The notes: generated by a model from the sequence alone, not told the origin. A stretch of 64,000 nt of DNA from Phoenix dactylifera (GCF_009389715.1 NC_052400.1:18817674-18881673), one strand, 5' to 3'. Shown: positions 25,593 through 38,727, counted from the stretch's first letter. A program made the numbers and translations.

Positions 25593-28500
25593 TCAGGGCT
25601 TTTTAGTCTTAGCGTGCTCGATCTCTTTCTTTAGATTGGCAACAATCTTCCCAAATTTATTGAAATCGGGCACCGCGCCGTAGAGCAGAGTTCCCTCAAG
25701 GAAGTCGCACCAGTGGAAGCACCTACGAATCTCCTGAAACTCTTCATAGCAGTCTCCAGCACGCTTGTCACCCATTATAGAGTAAATAATCGCCTATGCG
25801 CCACAAAACTAGCCGTTAATTAGTTGCACAAAGTTCAAATAACCTTTTTGTTTTAAGAAAAAAAATAGGGAGGGGGGGGGGGATTGGATGAAGCCGGTTG
25901 AGAGGTTAACTCACCTTATAAAGGGGAACTCGGGCATCAGAAATTACATTGTCTTTGAGGCACTTGCAGTCTAGAGCCCTCAGGTATTCTCCCTTTCAAA
26001 TATATATATATATATAAACAAAGTTTAGCCAATAGGAAGATCAAATAGTTGCTAGAGATATGCCAAATGCTTCGCAGGCAACTAGTTTGCCTGCATCATA
26101 TACATGAGTTCAAATCCTCTCCGTTTGCATTGGGCTGAGTCTCCGCAGCATGAATTGTCCATCAAATCATGACCATATGTCGATCATGAATGGTCGTTAT
26201 TGGAGAACCAATCCTCTTTAGTTTAGATACAAATTGAAGAGGCTCCTGATTATTTTAAATATATTACTGATGGATTCTTAGAAAATTCAGAATTAATGAA
26301 AAATTTTACAAAAATATACTGCTGTGCTAAATAACACAACTCAACTCCGCTATTCCAGATAACTCTCCATGTCAAGCTTTAACTGTCATGCCAAAATAAT
26401 CGGTGATAAAATTAATTTTGAGCTACAAGTTTCAGATTCCATGCTAATTTGATTTCATGATTCATGCTCTTATAATTCCTATTTAAATTAATTCAGTTAT
26501 TTTAAAAAAAGTTAAATAAGTGAAATCTTGGCTTTGAAAAAAAAGAAAGAGAATAATTGGATTTAAAACACCCTTCTTATGACAACGCAAAAAAAAATTG
26601 GAGAGATTTCGCATTATTTTCTTTATGTTTATATAATATAATTTAAAATTTTATATGTATTTTCTTTTCTATAGTGATAATAATAGTTTGCATAGATTCA
26701 TAATCTAGTGGGAATTTTGTTGTTTAAGTTGTAACATGTGTTGATTATTACCATTGCCGTTAATTATTGGTATAGTTGCCATTATGCACTTCATCATTCA
26801 ATTGTTTCTACGGTAGCATAATTTGACAGCACTAAAATCATCAAAGAGAGAAAGTTTAAAAAGAAATATAACCTCGTATATGAGCATTTCAACTAGCAAC
26901 ATTTGAAGCTCGTATGCTTCGTGAGGGTGCTTATTTTTCTCGGCCTCCTGCACTTTTTGCTGCAAAATTTTTATTGCCTTATCCTCCTTTCCACTCATCT
27001 CCAATTTTGCTGCAAGTCTCTATCATGGAAAGACAGATTTAAAGATTTTGGTCACGAAGAGTTAACTTCAGAACAGCAAAAAAACAATCACATTTCTATC
27101 AAAGTAGGAATCATGCCTATAATCAATAAAGTGACATCATTTTGGTTTAAGCAAATCGATGGGTAAGTGCTTCGTGGATCTTCCATACAGACTTGCAAAG
27201 AATTCCTATGTGCATGATATATCTTCTAGAATTGGTATCCCCTATATTGGCAGTATCTTTATCTCAGCCCCATATCAAGCCGCATATCAAGGATCCATAA
27301 TTTTAGAAATTAAAAATTTTGAATTTCAAATAGCATACATTTAAGATTGATCTAAGGGATCCATTTATTATTTTGTTTCTATCTTGGTATCATCCTAGTT
27401 GTAATCTCTTGTGCATTCTCAACATAAATATACATAGTGACTACCTTATGAGGTAGGTAGAAAAAGTGCTCCACAATATTTTTTTTTCATATATTTTTAT
27501 TTTTTATATGGTATCAGAGACTTCAACCTCTGCTATCTCCATGGCATTCTCCTCCAACTCCCTATCTACACCTACCACTCTGCTTTTAGTTGCCGTTCAA
27601 CTTAATAGGGATAATGTTATTGCTTGAAAGGCATGTATCCAACCTCTCTTAATAGCCAACCGACTATGGAAATTTTTATATGGCACGACCTTGCCTCCAC
27701 CTCCAACGATTGTCATAACTTTGAATGATGGAAGAATAGAGAAGCCAATCTCTAATTTAGCCTATGAGTCATGGCTTCTCCGTGACCATATCACTTCGGT
27801 GTGGTTCCTCAACAACATATCCAATGCGATAATAGTTCATGTCGTCGGATTACCTAATGCACAAGATGTTTGGCTTGCTCTTGAATAGCTTTATGCCATC
27901 CAGAGTGAAGCACATTATAGTACTCTTATGATGGATTTTCATGCTCTTAATAAGGGCTCTCTTTATGGAAGATTATCTGCAAGGGGCAAAGAGAATATTT
28001 GACAACTTGGCGGCCATTAATAGACCAATATCGCTTGCAATATATGCTATCAAATCATTCTTGGCATTGGTTTAGTGTACGAACACCTTGTCTCCATACT
28101 CCTTACTACGAAGATTGCCACTACTTTTGAAGAATTTCATAGCATTCTTCTCCAACATGATACTCGACTGAGACTCCAAACTTTCAAAACTCAGTTGGTT
28201 ATGGGTGGGATTCTACCCACTGTAAATTATATGCAAAAAGGCAACCAACGAGGTTCGCCACAATGACCCCAGCAACCAACGCATAATTCTCTAATAATGG
28301 AGCATCTATTTTTTCTCCATAGGGATCTTACCACCAAAAGGGTTGTGACTTAACACTTGCAAATACTATTGATGGCCAAACAAGAGGGTGTTGATTATGA
28401 TGAGACGTTCAGCCCAGTTATCAAGTCTATCATAATTCACACTATTCTTTCTCTTACAGTTTCTGAAGGTTGACCCATTCGGTAATTGGATGTCAAAAAT

Positions 28501-30483
28501 GCATTCCTTCATGGACATCTCACTGAGGATGTTTATATGAAATAACCTCCTGGTTTTACTCACCCAGATCATCCCGCTTATGTTTGCAAACTACAACGTT
28601 CTCTTTATGGTCTTAAACAGATGCTATGTGCTTGGTTTCAACAATTGAGTTTTCTCACTTATATACTCTTGGCTTTTATAGGTCCAAAGCTGATGTCTCA
28701 CTTTTTGTCAAACGCACCAAAGAATATGTGGCACTTATTCTAGTTTATATTGATGATATTATTCTTATTGGCACTCTTACTACTCCATTGGATAACTTGA
28801 GTGCTTCTTTCCAAACTAAATTTGCCATGAAGTATCTAGGCCCTCTTTACTACTTTTTAGACATCGAGGCTAAGACTACTACTTTTGAACTTTATCTAAC
28901 CCAATCAAAGTATATTTCTGATCTTTTTCTTAAAAGCAACATATTCTATAAATGGCTTCAATATTTTTCTTAATCATAATCTCATATTCTATCATGCTAA
29001 AAAGCAACGCATTCTAGCACATTCAAGTACCGAATCAGAATACAAAGGGCTTGCCAATGCTACTATTGGATTAATTTAGATTCAATCTTTATTTCCAGAA
29101 TTGGATATCTCACTTTCTCAAGCCCCTATTACCAATCTCGTCTTTCATGCTCGAACTAAGCATATTGAAATTGATTTTTATTTTATTCGAGTGCAAGTGG
29201 CTCGTCATTAGCTTTATGTCCAATTTATCTCCTCCAATGACTAACTCACTAATATATTCACAAAAGGACTTGCCTTCCAACACACATAATTATACGTCAT
29301 GAGGTGCAAGAATTAATTTAACATGGATTTACTTATTACCATAAACAACCATAAAATATGGTTTTGTGTATGCAATACACACATCAAATCTCGTCTATAT
29401 TGATGCCACAATTAAAGTTCTATATAGCTAATAGTTGCAGCTAGCTATCTTACCTGCCTTGTAGCTGGGATGCATGGTCTTAATATTGTTATCACCAGCA
29501 CATCGAATAGACCTATATATCTATTTTGTGCATCTTAGGTCTTTGATAAGCTTAAAAATTTAGGACTTAGGGATCCTCTCCGATCTGGATATGAAATAGA
29601 GTGGTCAAATATTTGAATTATGATTATCTATGATGGGCATAGCGATTGTCATTATGAAGCTTATGTGCGGTTGCAAGACATGCTACTCAAATGTTATAAG
29701 GAGACTATCCAATTTCAGCAGCTGCCGGAATCATATATACTGATGATTGAAGATCGAGCTCCAAACAATATTTGTATCGGAGAGCATTTTGGCTCAAAAT
29801 TTAGATGAATTCCTCTCCTTTTTTAGATGTATCATCATTCATTTAGTACACAACGGTCGTGATTAGATGGTCCCTTATGATGCGACGGTGCGCGGCTCAT
29901 GTATCATCGAGACCCATCCAATCATACCGTTATGTAATAGAAGGAGGGTCCTTAGCGATTGCGAGAACGGAGCTCCCCAGCTCAATCCCAAGTTCACGAC
30001 GAGGGGAGGACCGATTGAGACACGTGTAAAGCAACAGAAATAGGATGGAAGTAAAAGGACCGTACGTACGTGCAATTCTCTGTAGCTTATAGCCGTCGGG
30101 TCCATGGCGAGCAGCCTCTGCATCTCGTCGGCGGCGCTGTTGAGGGCATTCTTGTCGACGCGCGCCTCCTGGGCTTCCAGGATCCTCTCCAGGGCCATAT
30201 CCCCGCCGTGGAGCGCCGCGATGGACACCGACCGGTGGAACACGGGCCGGTTCGTCGCCCGCCTTTCGATCCGGTAGGCCAGCGCCGCGCAGATGCCCGC
30301 GAATATGCATATGAGCGGCCCCGCCGCCGGCCCCGTCAACGCGTGGAAGCAGGCGCTTCCTACCCCTTTCGCCGCATCCCCGATCCACTCGAACACCGAC
30401 ACCGACATTCCGCCGCCGCCCGGGCTCGACGCTTGCCCGCCCATTCGATGGATGTCTACCCTGATCTCATCGCCGGTGGGCAT
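25593..30483 (-). CDS. TPR-like membrane-anchored protein, downstream member of tandem pair (unknown function)
   Basis: I do not recognise a named family. Four exons join in phase 0: 30483-30070, 27019-26873, 25992-25915 and 25793-25593 (TGA), giving 279 residues. The N-terminus is Gly/Ser-rich, then one hydrophobic segment (PLICIFAGICAALAYRI, about residues 54-70) is followed by a helical, charged region. Helix-turn-helix pairs such as EAYELQMLLVEMLIYEGEYL and PLYKAIIYSIMGDK look like degenerate TPR units. The C-terminus is Lys-rich. The gene shares exon number, order and phase with the neighbour starting at 36915, including the exon starts AII and the LLxE(M/I) block. Intron 1 (3.05 kb) holds a dead copia element in opposite orientation. 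The start is the first ATG of a long GC-rich ORF; a second Met lies 13 codons in. Plastid location is inferred from the paralogue. Confidence 0.8.
27509..29330 (+). pseudogene. Decayed, internally deleted Ty1-copia retrotransposon
   Basis: TGGTATCAGAG at 27509-27519 is the classic copia primer binding site (initiator Met-tRNA). A gag-like segment follows (27540-28260, with AYESWLLRDHI and LPNAQDVWLALE). Next come reverse transcriptase pieces at 28373-28960 (YDETFSPVIK, LDVKNAFLHG, YGLKQ, FILMILF-type core in shifted frames). Last is RNase H at about 28980-29300 (STESEYKGLANA). Integrase is missing, stops and frameshifts are many, and no LTR pair was found. It lies in intron 1 of the 25593-30483 gene, antisense to it. 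Confidence 0.88.
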
Positions 30484-31447
30484 TGATGTTTGTGTGTGTG
30501 GATATATATGTGTGTGTTTGTGTCTAGAAGAAGGAAAAATTAAAAGAAACGGAGTTAGGGACCCTTTAGGCTGGAGTTATGAACAGAAATGGGAGGCGAT
30601 GTCTTGCTTGGTAGAAGAGGAAAGCCGCGCTTGGGATTTGGGATTGATGCATGGGGAAGCTAGATGGGGTCGAAAGTAACGTATCTATTCTTTGTGGGGT
30701 TATCGCAGTGTTATGTTATGAGAGAGCAAGGGTTGCTGTGCTGGGATTCTTGGCTGCTGGAATCCTTTGTAAGCTTGCAAAGAAGGAGTACGTGCTTGCT
30801 ATGCTACTAGTTCTTCTGGTAGGGGTTATCTCGGACTAACAATATGGTAGGATAATCGAAGAGCTTGAGCATTGCTTTGGAAACCATTACCAACCCTGGA
30901 GTGAAAAAGAGGAACCATGAAACTTGGGAGTTCTGGGAACGATAGCCCCTCCGATGCCCGCTCGGTTTCCAATGCTATGCGAGATGAGGATTGGCGCAAT
31001 ACACAGGAATGGGTGTCATATGGGTTTGAGAATAGGGGTATAATGGCTTGATCGAGCAAGTGTCCGATCAAGTTTAGTTTGAAATCAATTTCAAACTTTG
31101 AAGTTAAGATTGGGCTTACTTTATTCGTCATTATTTCGATCTTGATTCGAATTCAATTTTGAACTGAGCCAAACACGAGCCTACTTGATCTGCTTAAAGA
31201 TCCTAAATCAAGTTACAAATTAATCAAGCCCGGTTCAAGCTTGGTTCATTTCAGCCAATGTTTGATTCTGAATTAACATCTAATGCATTCAAAAATTAAA
31301 TAAACTTTCATGCTTGGCAGGATCTTATTATCAGAAATCTTTGGATCTATGGTCCAAATTCCAATAGCAACTATCTAAACTTATATACATGCATACATCA
31401 ACACGCGCGCACACGCACAACCACCACCACATACACACACACACACC
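30484..31447. other. Intergenic upstream of the downstream TPR-like gene
   Basis: A CA-rich leader lies immediately upstream of the start at 30483. Near 31033 AGGGGTATAATGGC with following GATCGAGC words suggests a decayed hAT end. A CA-rich microsatellite lies at about 31404-31446. No gene is seen. Confidence 0.5.
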
Positions 31448-32170
31448 CATGTCTTCTTCATACTTGCTGCTAGCATCCTTACCAAGCTTTTGCAGAGAGC
31501 TCATGCAGCTAGGCTTATTGAAGATATTGGAGAGAGCAAGATTTTTACAGATATCAGAAGCCTGCATTTTGAGGATGCTGCATTAATCTTCTGTGCATTT
31601 TATAGAAGCTAGCATTGCCACTAAGACAATCCTCTCGGCATGTGAAAGTTTATATAGTTTGAAAATTGACTTCTTCAAGAGCTTGTTGGTTTGCCATAAC
31701 ATGGACGAGGTTAAAGCTAGTTTCCTGGCACGTCTTACGTACTATAAGTTTGGTTTCTTTCACTTATTTATGCTTACCTTTCAGTGATTAGAAGCTAAGA
31801 GACATGGTTTTACTTGAAAAGATTAAGAATTGCCGGGCTTCTTCGAAAGGGATATTACTTATCTCTTTAGGAGGGAGAATTACTCTTTTAAATGTGATGC
31901 TTTTACCCTTTCTACCTACATCATGTCTATGTTTAGATTACATAAATGGGTGATTAAGAGATAGATCAAATAAAAAAAAGCTCCTTTTGAAAGGCCAAGA
32001 AAAGACAACATGGTTTCATTGCCTTGTGAATTGGTCTATGGTTTGTAGATCTAAGGAAGGAGGTAACAACTCTCTTCTTACTAAATGGGCTCGGAATTTC
32101 CTTCAAAAGGACAAAACACCTTATAGGAAAGTTTGTCATTCTAGAAAAAAAAAAACCGTCTTTTATCAAA
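31448..32170 (+). pseudogene. LINE (L1-type) reverse transcriptase C-terminal fragment
   Basis: In shifting frames the sequence reads LIEDIGESKIFTDIRSLHF, EDAALIFC (the FADD box, mutated), MDEVKASFLARL, SLGGRITLLNV and HCLVNWSMVCRSKEGG, in the order seen in plant L1 polymerases. Stops and frameshifts make it dead. It lies between the two TPR-like genes. Confidence 0.85.
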
Positions 32171-32400
32171 AAAGCTAGTCAGAAAGTATTATTTAGATTT
32201 TTTTGATCTTTTATAAGTAGCTAAAATCTATCCAATAGCTTAAATGGGCTTGTGCTACCGTATTCTCTAGTTCACATTAGCTATGTAGCAGATTTGCTCT
32301 AATTTTATTTGTAATGATTCAGAACTACCTCGCCTAAAAAGGCTAGTCAAAAAATATTATTTAGATTTTTTAGCTCTTTATAAATACACAAGAACTATGC
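32171..32400. repeat. Two copies of a dispersed motif
   Basis: The block with GCTAGTCA, ATTATTTAGATTTTTT and a following CTTTATAA occurs at about 32174-32220 and again at 32338-32385. A third, related copy lies at about 46540-46600. This suggests a dispersed element, but no ends were found. Confidence 0.55.
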
Positions 32401-32800
32401 AGTATATATCTTATATATATATATATATAGAGCTAAATTTACATCGGCATGGTCCCCAAAATAGATTTTGGGAAGACCATTGTGTGCTGTCACATCACAA
32501 GACCACTAGCCTCTTGTACTCCCCCAGCTGCAGCTGCAACACCTTTTCTCCTCCTCGATCCCTTGAAGGAATCACGACAACCCTATTTGGAAATTTGCTG
32601 CGGATACCTACTTGTGAAATCTTATTACAGGTTTATCAACAAAGGAGGCGTGATTTGCTGCAGAGAAAGTTAGGTTCTTCATGTGAGTGGGGCTTAAAAA
32701 TAATCTTCATACAGGCGACAATTTAGCGAGAAAGGATGGCCCGCTAATTCTAGGCGTTCAGTTTGCCATCCTTCCTCCGAGACTGCTGACCATCTTTTTC

Positions 32801-33129
32801 ATTTTTTTTTTTTTGGTAGAAAATAGGAGGGGGGGAGGGACCAGCCCACCCGCGTAGCAGCCTCCACTGGGCCCCCCTTCCACCAGGGAATGTTCGATAT
32901 AGGTTGCAGGTTTCGCATGCCTTCTCCGACCCGTGGGCTCACCGCTTCACGTGTGAGTACGTCACCCCAGTACCACCTTGGTACAAGTGGAAGAAAAGCA
33001 TAACCGCCAACGAACTATCTGGGCGTGGAGCATCCGGTCCTCTAATTTAATCGACGCCCGCACTTTTCAAACCCGGACAACTCGGATGGAATTATCACCT
33101 CCTTACCACCAGGCTACTATTTTGGCGGC
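32801..33129 (-). mobile_element. SINE, tRNA-derived, 329 bp, minus strand
   Basis: A perfect 12-bp duplication ACCATCTTTTTC flanks it (32789-32800 and 33130-33141). On the minus strand it begins GCCGCCAAAATAG, has an A-box-like TAGCCTGGTGGTAAGG (33116-33101) and a B-box-like GGGTTTGAAAA about 40 bp on (33076-33063), and ends in an A-rich tail beside the left duplication. There is no coding capacity. Intact duplications suggest a fairly recent insertion between the two TPR-like genes. Confidence 0.88.
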
Positions 33130-33628
33130 ACCATCTTTTTCGTTTGATGCCCATTAATTTTACCAAGAGTACCTGGTCTGGTATTTGAAGCCAGCATGCC
33201 CACCTGAACTCCTCCCCCTTTTCCCCGTTAAGATTGAAAAATTATTTGTCATGGTATTGCAAAATTGTTTCATGATACAGGAGCAATAGGGTATATTTTG
33301 ATGGATCCTTGATTGCATATGCCATGTATAATTTAAATTTGATGGAAAAAAAAGAAGATATAGAAGTTACTTTGGACGGGAGGAATCTCTGCTAAAATTC
33401 GATTGACGACAGAATTGGAATCTAGTATCCGGTATCCAACAAATTTTTAATGCCGATTGTAGGGAATAACTGAGCTTTTAGGCTTTAGAGGCACATGAAG
33501 CCTTGCATATCCAGATAAATATTACAATAGTTTTAAAAATATTACATGAAAAAAAAGCTTATGCAAGTCTCGCCTTGGAATTTAAATTAGAAATAGCAAA
33601 CTGTAACACATTCTAGCTTTTCTTATCG

Positions 33629-36600
33629 TCAGGTACTTACGTGCGGTTCTTGTCCAAAATCTTGATACTTTTTGTTCCATTTTTCCCACTCGGCCATGGC
33701 CTCTTTTGTCGTAAGTTCCAACTCGCCAAGTTTTTTCGTACGTTCCTCAGGTTTTGTCGTTGGTTCCAACATGCTCTCCACAGCCAGCATCATCTTAATA
33801 ATAGCCTGGCAGGCATCCAAGAACACAAACAAAAATGTTTCACAAGGTGTATTGACTCAAAATTGCGCTAATCCAAAGTAAAGCATCGGTCCGGAGATTT
33901 TTCGCATCTTTTACTTTTCTAGCTTCTCTAGTGGAAATGTGCCTTGTCCCTTTAGACTGGATTTTGCACTACGATATTGCGAGAGGATCCATGAGTATAG
34001 CTCCTCTGCAGCCAACGCCCAATGTAGCCATAGGTCTTTGGCCATAGAAGGTCCACGAGAGGGTCTCCTTCCAATGTATAACATCTATTTGTTTTGTGAG
34101 AAAGAATGTTGACATCTATTTTAGAGGCTATCAAACTCACCAGGTAATGGTAGGGCCTTGGATCCGATTCTGACGCCAACTTAGGTTCACTTATACGATT
34201 GCAGATGGCCAGAGCCTTTTCATAGTCTCTCTGCAAAGAGATAATGGAGATGAAAAATATTGCATGTAATAAACCAAGCACGTAGGGCATGCAGTGTTCC
34301 TCTGACTACAACAGACTACATCAAAAGAATTTCCACATGAAAATAAAACCTTAAATACTGAAGTTCTATAGTTCTGAAATGTTTGAAAACTATAATTAGA
34401 TTTAAAGGTCTGGAGCAAATTCTTTATTTTCTTAAAAAAAAATAGTCGACGTCAATCCTTTCGAAGAAATCCTTCCAAAGAAAACTGATGATTAGTTACG
34501 TGTATTTTCAACAAGCCTTATATTTTGGCAACCGTCGGTAAGTATTAGTTCCCCTTTTTTTTCCTGAGAAGTTACTTTATCATTAGAACTAAAAGTAAAA
34601 GAAGATCATATGGCCAGAGGAAAATTAATGATGTGTAAGTATAATCACCTTTTTGATGAATATCTCGATTAATAACAATCCTAGGTCATATTTCCTTACG
34701 GGATCTGATAGGCTAAACCATTCCGCAAATAATGCATCCGTTGTTGCATATTCTGCGCGAAGCGCTGCCAAACGACTGTAGTCCTGCAAACAAAGACAGA
34801 ACAATTGAGTTTGTTTTCCCATCTGCAATTTCTAACGCATGCATTGTTGGAGTCAATTATGTAGAGGGATGATAACTAATAAGGGCCAGTTTGGTATGCA
34901 TTTTTCTTTCTTTACCAACAGCGAAATACCAATGGAGATTGATGTTGAAAATATCATACATAAGTTTTGCTATTCTTTGCCCCTATTTACATTTCTTTTA
35001 AAAGCAATAAATCTTTCCCAACAAAAGTTCTAAAGATTCTGCAAACAATTCAAAGAAACAAGTAAGAGGGCTTCATCATATTTGTTGCTTACTCTAGTTT
35101 ATATTTTCTTCCTTCATCTTTGCAAATAAAGGAAGAAAACAAAGAGAATATTAAAGGGGCCCTAATATTTTGATTTTTGACCAATGAAATGATACAGAAA
35201 CTTAAAAGTTTGAAGCATCTCTTTCCACTTTCTGCCAATGGAATGTGGTCTGAGTCATCTAGGATGATGAACATTTTATTATGGCAAAAAATGGCTAATC
35301 TCCTTGTCTGTTAATGGATTGGAGAGGAAGTTTTACCATCTCTAATGTTCAGAAAAAATCCTAGAAAGATAATAGAGAAATCATGCATGCCACATGGAGG
35401 AAGGCTTGGGTTATGGCAATGGAATATTTAAGGGCTAATCATTAGAAGCAAGGTCTGCCAAAATGACCCAAATGTGTTAAACAAGGACATCTTCCCTCGT
35501 AGCATGAAATCAACGTTGATGCTCTAGTTCTTCCTGATGGAAGATTGGTAAGAAATGACATAATAATTAGAGATCCAATAGGTTCGGCCGGTTGAATCTA
35601 GAGGTATGGCTCTTCACACATATACAGTAGATGCCATGTATTGTTAAAATTCAGGTTGGAAATTTCTTTCCGACTACCTAGGCCAACTCACAAATTGCAT
35701 ATCTTTAGATGATGCCCATGCATTTGAATCCCTATTTGCCAATCCAAACCATGGTCGGTGGATTCCTAGGTTCATGCTCAAACTTATGAAAAAGGAATCT
35801 AAAAGACAATAATAATTGCATGAATCCACAACAAGCATTTGGATCCCAGCAATGGTAACCATAACCAACTAGGCGCAAGCTTGGATAGTATCATCCCTTG
35901 TCACTTAGGCAAAGAGATAGCTGTTTGACTCTAAATGGGGTCAATCCTTGAGGGATGGGATGCGTATAAGGTAGAAGATGAATCGCCTCTCATAATCTCA
36001 AAAATTTGTAAATGTGGGTTATATGTATTTAAAATACAAAAAGGTCCAAATTTTGTAATTGAAATTGTAGGCAAAATTAGCCATAGATCCAATTACAAGT
36101 TTTGTTACGGTTGAAAACAACCCTCAAGACAATCCCCTTACCCCTCTCCAATTATTAAAAGTTAATATTATAAAACTCTAACATATTAATTGATATATCT
36201 TAAGATAATAAAAAGAGTCAGGGCTCCAAATTTGATTCTTCATATTATGAGATGGCCATCTTACCGGAGAAAAAAAAAAAAAAAAACGAGACGACCATCA
36301 CTCCTAGCAGCAAAGGGTAGAAAGGGTGCTAACCTCCCTGAGCAGCTCATCGTAAAGGTGCTCCGCCATGAGAACTACAAAGCGTACTCTCTCAGGTTGC
36401 AGACCAAGAACGCGTGCCTCGTTCTTGATTTCGTCAATGGCATGCTGAAGCAGCATGGATCGCTCCATGGGTGCCGCAGCTCTTTGCTTAAATATGCCCG
36501 ACAGCACGCTCACGCTCCTTTGCGGCACAGTCAAGCTCGTGTAACCCCCAGCGGCTGTTTGGGTTGGCGGGGCCTCAGCTGAACCTTGGGTGCAGCAATA

Positions 36601-36915
36601 GGCACCTCCCCTGCGGTTCAAACAGGCGGCGCCCAGGGCGCAGGCCAGGACCACGGCCGCGCCCACCGCCGCCCCGCGCGTCCTATGCCGTCCCCCCTGG
36701 CGCCCTTTGGGATTGGCATCCTCCCCCTCCGGCTGCGACGGTGGCGGCGCTTGGGCACGCACCGTCCACCGGCGAGCCGCCGCCACCCGGGCGCCTCCCT
36801 TGGGGAAGGCGAGGTGGCGGCGGCGGAGGGGATTCCTCCGCGAAGAGGAGGAGAGTGGGCAGTCTGGCCCCCCTGCTGGGCCGTGCGGCATGCGGAGGCA
36901 GTGCATGGCTTCCAT
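33629..36915 (-). CDS. TPR-like plastid-targeted protein, upstream member of tandem pair (unknown function)
   Basis: Four exons join in phase 0: 36915-36334, 34783-34649, 34230-34141 and 33805-33629 (TGA), giving 327 residues. The first 50 or so residues are rich in Arg, Ser and Ala and end in RRWTVRAQA, a good chloroplast transit peptide. A hydrophobic anchor (AAVVLACALGAACL) follows. The soluble part is helical: MAEHLYDELLRE, LGLLLIEIFIKKRDYEKALA, then an Ala/Glu/Lys-rich end with a coiled-coil look. The block (K)RDYEKAL...YL-AII aligns with GEYLRAL...YK-AII in the neighbouring gene, at the same exon borders. A TATATA motif lies near 37070, but an out-of-frame ATG in stronger context precedes the chosen start. 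The last exon could instead splice at GTAAGT just before the stop, though no further exon was found. Function is unknown. Confidence 0.8.
34784..36333 (-). other. Intron 1 of the upstream TPR-like gene
   Basis: A 1.55-kb intron with no recognisable repeat termini and no coding domain. Confidence 0.75.
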
Positions 36916-37074
36916 TGAGTTGTGGGGTGGGCAGGTGTCTCAGATGGGCGGCCAATTTATTATGGGGGTGATTGGAGTTTGCCATGGAGAATAATGGCGT
37001 TTCTTGCTGATTGGTCTTTTGCTTTTATTTTCTTTTCCTTGTCTTCGGGTTTGGTGAAGCGGCAAGGTATATAT

Positions 37075-38719
37075 CCATGTTCCTTCTGCTGAGAATACTG
37101 AAGCAAGGTATCCGCCAATTCCCGTTGCATCCTTGACGGTTACTTCAGACATCCTTTTGGCTTAAATTCCGTGGAAGGTCGAACAGTTTTCGTTAGAACA
37201 AAAGTTCGAGAACAGAGGCTCCGAAACGGGACAAATTTATGAATACCAAAAAAAAAAAAGGGAAAGGGAGATCGAGTAATGGAAGAATAAGAACATGTCT
37301 GGCTGCAGACACGATCTGCAGAAGTGGTCTGTCTGCACAGTTATCGAAGCGATCTTTACGCGATCCGAAGTTGGATTTGCACGAATTCTACGTTCAAAAG
37401 CAACACACCATGGAATTATTATTTTTTTTTAAAGCATCATTCACCAACAATTATGTGGAAGTAGATGAATCATAGCATTAAGATGGATCAAAAAGCTATC
37501 TAACAACTACTGAAGAATCGCCTCTTAAAAAAAAATGCAAGAAGCTCTCAACCTCTGTCAAATAAACATCAGCTCATAATTCCTCCATTAGCTTAGTTGG
37601 ATCAAAAATTTCGACAAATTGAATAGTTAATAGGATTTCTTTCTTATACATTGCCATCAAAATTAAGCTTGAGAAAGTAAGAGGATGATGGCCCCCAAGA
37701 AAAATAAGATGGATGTGGGAATGCAAAAACTACGTGAAAAGATTTTTTTTTTATCAATGGTCTTTTTGAATCTGACATATGGGCAAACTTCCGAGCTTTG
37801 GGTAAGCTTTTAGAAAAATCAACCTAAAACTCAACATAATACCTTGAAAGATAACGATTGTTCTCCCCAGCCATCTACTGAAAGATAATATAACACATCA
37901 AAACTGTTTTAAATCTTTTATCTTTGCTAGAAGATTTCTCTTTAATAATTTGAAGGAGCTCATCAAGAGAAATAATTGAAAAACTAAAAGAACCATGAAG
38001 TGGGGCTATTCTCCAAACTTGGGTTGTCAGTCAGCACTGAATTGGAATACGAGTTACAGACTTTTTCAACGTCTCAACATAAATCACAATGATTTGGAAT
38101 ATCTAAGGCTTTTCTGCATGCAGGATATCTTAACATGGCAACCGGTTTCAAGCCACTTTTCATATAAATAGTACAATTTTGGGATAAATATTTATCCTTC
38201 AAGCGTAATTAATACTATGATTTAACTGTAATTTGATTAAAAAATTAAAAAAATCAGATATCTTAATTATCAAGCCACAAGGCGGGCAACATCCTAATCT
38301 ATTGAAGTTGTCGTCGCTCGGACAAGAATCATCATCATGATCATCTTGCTTTATTCGAAATAGCACTTTTAACACATGAAATAATGGAAAAATTATTTAG
38401 TATATGATTACATAGCTTTGTGCTTCAACGGGCTGCTCATCCAAGCATTTTTCCTCTTTCTTTCGTGACAAGACTGAAAAAGCTAATTCCGTGGCCATCA
38501 AGAAATTCTTGGTCCCCTCTAATGGAGAGCTTTCCATGGCCTTCGGAGTCCAAAGGTCGTACTGATGCACACCATGCAGGCCGTGTAGTGCACATGAGTC
38601 GAGGTATGGCAACTCATTACGAAGGATGGTAAAATAAATATTGAATCTCATTTCTATTTTATTGAGAAAAAAATAAAATAAATAGTACTATTAGGATGGT
38701 ATTTTTTATCCATACCATG
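37075..38719. other. Intergenic, no gene seen
   Basis: AT-rich sequence upstream of the TPR-like gene. ORFs at 37239-37475 and 38397-38651 have no recognisable domain. An A-rich run lies at about 37248-37259. Confidence 0.5.
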
Positions 38720-38727
38720 TTTCCGAG

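Noticed and set aside
26085..26160. tRNA gene or SINE head (GAGTTCAAATCCTC)
   Set aside because: B-box-like string only; no cloverleaf, paired A box, tail or target duplication.
30070..30679. Plus-strand ORFs of 128-138 codons
   Set aside because: Antisense shadows of exon 1 of the downstream TPR-like gene.
36564..36994. Plus-strand ORFs of 95-135 codons
   Set aside because: Antisense shadows of the GC-rich first exon of the upstream TPR-like gene.
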